Below, piece by piece: positions 6,306-7,631 of a stretch of 7,631 bases of DNA; position 1 is the first letter of the stretch, and every line of letters starts with the position of its first letter. The notes below the pieces were generated by a model. The model was given only the letters and a program-made list of their open reading frames with translations. It was not told where the DNA came from and searched no databases. This DNA is from Actinobacteria bacterium UBA3012 (GTDB taxonomy: Bacteria; Actinomycetota; Actinomycetes; Nanopelagicales; Nanopelagicaceae). The position numbers and the translations under genes are program-made. The DNA lies in NCBI GenBank assembly GCA_002346305.1, contig DDZI01000054.1, positions 704 to 8,334 of the forward strand. The letters are read 5' to 3'.

Positions 6306-7324
6306 TGAGCAAAATTTCCGAACCATTAGCGACTCGTCACTCACAAATTTTGGGCGTCGGAGATTACCGACCATCTCGTGTTATCCCTAACTCTGAAATC
6401 GTAGATTTAATTGATTCAAGTGATGAATGGATTCGCGAAAGATCAGGAATTGAATCACGACGTTATGCATCTGCTGATGAAAGCGTTGTTGATATGTCAG
6501 TTGCGGCTGCTCAAAAAGCATTAGCTGCAGCAGGGATAACCGCTGCCCAATTAAGCGCAGTAATTTTGGCAACTGTTACTTATCCATTTCAAACACCAAG
6601 TGCTGCAACCGATGTAACTTTGCGATTAGGTAATCCAAATGCAGCAGCTTTTGATATCTCAGCAGCATGTGCCGGGTTTTGTTACGGCGTTGGCATGGCT
6701 AGTGACATGGTGCGGACCCATAGCGCTGAATATGTTTTATTAATTGGTGTTGAAAAACTCTCTGATTTCACCGATCCAACCGATCGCGGAACTGCATTTA
6801 TTTTCGCAGATGGTGCTGGCGCGATTGTGATTGGGCCAAGTGATCGACCAAAAATTGGTCCGATGATTTGGGGATCTGATGCAACCGCTCGCGAAGCAAT
6901 CATCATGCAACCATCATGGCTGGAGTTGCGGAATCCAAATGGTCTCGAAAATAGTGGAAATATCGGTTGGCCTGATATCAAAATGCAAGGCCAAACAGTA
7001 TTTCGGTGGGCTGTTTATCAAATGGCGCCGATTGGATTGAAAGCAATAGAAGCTGCTGGAATTACCGTAGATCAACTCGATGTCTTTATTCCACACCAAG
7101 CAAATATCAGAATTATTGATGCGATGGCAAAGGCTATGAAATTACCTGAAGAAATTGTGATCGCACGAGATGTGCGCGTCTCTGGAAATACATCAGCTGC
7201 GTCAATTCCGTTGGCAATGTCCGCACTTTATGACTCAGGTGAAGTAAAATCTGGTCAGTTAGCACTGCTAATTGGTTTTGGAGCGGGGCTGGTCTATGCC
7301 GCCCAAGTTGTTGAACTTCCGTAA
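6305..7324 (+). CDS. fabH: Beta-ketoacyl-ACP synthase III (KAS III)
   Basis: Starts fatty-acid synthesis by condensing an acyl-CoA primer with malonyl-ACP. The 339 residues are a normal length for actinobacterial FabH. The catalytic triad is in place: Cys122 in DISAACAGF (117-125), His264 in IPHQAN (262-267) and Asn295 in VSGNTSAAS (292-300). SSDEWIRERSGIESRR at 38-53 and GFGAGLVYAAQV at 324-335 are further family signatures. The ATG shares one base with the fabD stop (TAATG), and GAGGG at 6291-6295 lies nine bases upstream inside fabD, so the two are co-transcribed and probably coupled. Primer preference (straight or branched acyl-CoA) cannot be read from the sequence. Confidence 0.97.
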   Translation: MSKISEPLATRHSQILGVGDYRPSRVIPNSEIVDLIDSSDEWIRERSGIESRRYASADESVVDMSVAAAQKALAAAGITAAQLSAVILATVTYPFQTPSAATDVTLRLGNPNAAAFDISAACAGFCYGVGMASDMVRTHSAEYVLLIGVEKLSDFTDPTDRGTAFIFADGAGAIVIGPSDRPKIGPMIWGSDATAREAIIMQPSWLELRNPNGLENSGNIGWPDIKMQGQTVFRWAVYQMAPIGLKAIEAAGITVDQLDVFIPHQANIRIIDAMAKAMKLPEEIVIARDVRVSGNTSAASIPLAMSALYDSGEVKSGQLALLIGFGAGLVYAAQVVELP

Positions 7325-7340
7325 CCAATCACCACAAACG

Positions 7341-7346
7341 AAGGAG
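7341..7346 (+). promoter_or_regulatory. Strong ribosome-binding site of acpP
   Basis: AAGGAG five bases before the ATG of acpP, in the only true gap (27 bp) of the plus-strand cluster. It is the strongest ribosome-binding site in the window, in keeping with the high amount of carrier protein that cells need. Confidence 0.8.
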
Positions 7347-7351
7347 AAAGC

Positions 7352-7600
7352 ATGGCGATAACAGAACAAGAAGTACTAGCAGGGATCAAAGAGATCGTTG
7401 AAGAAGTTGCTGGCGTTCCAGGTAGCGATATCGAGATGTCAAAAAACTTTACTGATGATCTAGATGTTGATTCATTAAGCATGGTTGAAGTTGTCGTAGC
7501 CGCTGAAGAACGTTTTGGAATCAAAATTCCAGATGATCAAGTTTCCGGAATGCTTACAGTTGGCGATGCAGTTAATTTCATCGTTAAGGCAGCAAATTAG
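7352..7600 (+). CDS. acpP: Acyl carrier protein
   Basis: Small acidic carrier that holds growing acyl chains as thioesters on a phosphopantetheine arm. The 82 residues fit the family. Ser41 in DDLDVDSLSMVEV (35-47) is the attachment site, in the usual DSL motif at the start of helix 2. Acidic residues dominate helix 2 and its surroundings, as expected for docking to FabD, FabH and FabF. It lies 27 bp after fabH and its stop overlaps the next start (TAGTG). This is the standard actinobacterial fabD-fabH-acpP-fabF position. Confidence 0.97.
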   Translation: MAITEQEVLAGIKEIVEEVAGVPGSDIEMSKNFTDDLDVDSLSMVEVVVAAEERFGIKIPDDQVSGMLTVGDAVNFIVKAAN

Positions 7601-7631
7601 TGTCATTGAAAAATCAGCAAAATCAGCAAAA
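7600..7631 (+). CDS. Start of a probable beta-ketoacyl-ACP synthase II (FabF), cut by the window edge
   Basis: A GTG at 7600-7602 overlaps the last base of the acpP stop (TAGTG) and opens a frame reading MSLKNQQNQQ to the window end. An AAGG lies ten bases upstream inside acpP. The call rests on position only: fabF follows acpP in actinobacterial clusters of this layout. The ten visible residues precede the point where a FabF fold would begin, so they neither prove nor exclude it. The N-terminus looks slightly extended and glutamine-rich. Confidence 0.55.
   Translation, partial: MSLKNQQNQQ
7610..7627 (+). repeat. Two tandem copies of AAAATCAGC
   Basis: AAAATCAGC occurs twice in a row with no spacer and is followed by AAAA at the window end. 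It falls within the first codons of the putative fabF and encodes part of NQQNQQ. Confidence 0.7.

Noticed and set aside
6682..6981. Minus-strand open frame of 99 codons opposite fabH
   Set aside because: It covers conserved FabH sequence on the other strand and has no family features.

Overview
The window looks like a piece of a low-GC, streamlined actinobacterial chromosome. By eye it is roughly 43% GC. The gene content and order match actinobacteria: a fabD-fabH-acpP-(fabF) fatty-acid synthesis cluster, and, divergent from it, etfB-etfA followed by a cysteine desulfurase, mnmA and ligA. The proteins carry actinobacterial-style motifs, such as the FabD start MLAIIAPGQGAQTPGF, the FabD ending around EMPPAGTLVGLIKR, and CSTGSACSAGVPRPSHVLLAMG in the desulfurase. 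The combination of actinobacterial proteins, AT-rich codons and very tight packing suggests freshwater acI-type lineages (Nanopelagicales), but that placement is inference.

Minus strand, positions 5006 down to 1: one tightly packed run of five genes, probably a single operon. It reads etfB, etfA (ATGA overlap), a 17-bp gap, cysteine desulfurase, mnmA (ATGA overlap), and ligA (11-bp overlap, cut by the window edge). The first two form an electron-transfer flavoprotein. The next two form a sulfur-relay pair that 2-thiolates U34 of certain tRNAs. The last is the replicative NAD+-dependent DNA ligase.

Positions 5007-5123: a 117-bp divergent control region. It holds a near-perfect palindrome, GTTACCG-GT-CGGTAAC, flanked by possible -10 elements facing each way. 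It also has matching CTTAGGAGT ribosome-binding sequences at both ends, and a possible five-codon leader ORF (MVVVK) just before fabD.

Plus strand, positions 5124 to 7631: fabD, fabH (TAATG junction), acpP and the first ten codons of a probable fabF (TAGTG junction), the core type II fatty-acid elongation machinery. The most unusual feature is that FabD is about 80 residues longer than usual. The extra C-terminal part reads as a biotinyl/lipoyl-like domain in which Arg, not Lys, occupies the modification-site position. ETF (fatty-acid oxidation side) and FAS II sit back to back around one palindrome, so shared or opposing control by a lipid-responsive regulator is a reasonable hypothesis. No RNA gene, CRISPR array, insertion sequence or tRNA was seen, and there is no gene-free stretch over 300 bases.
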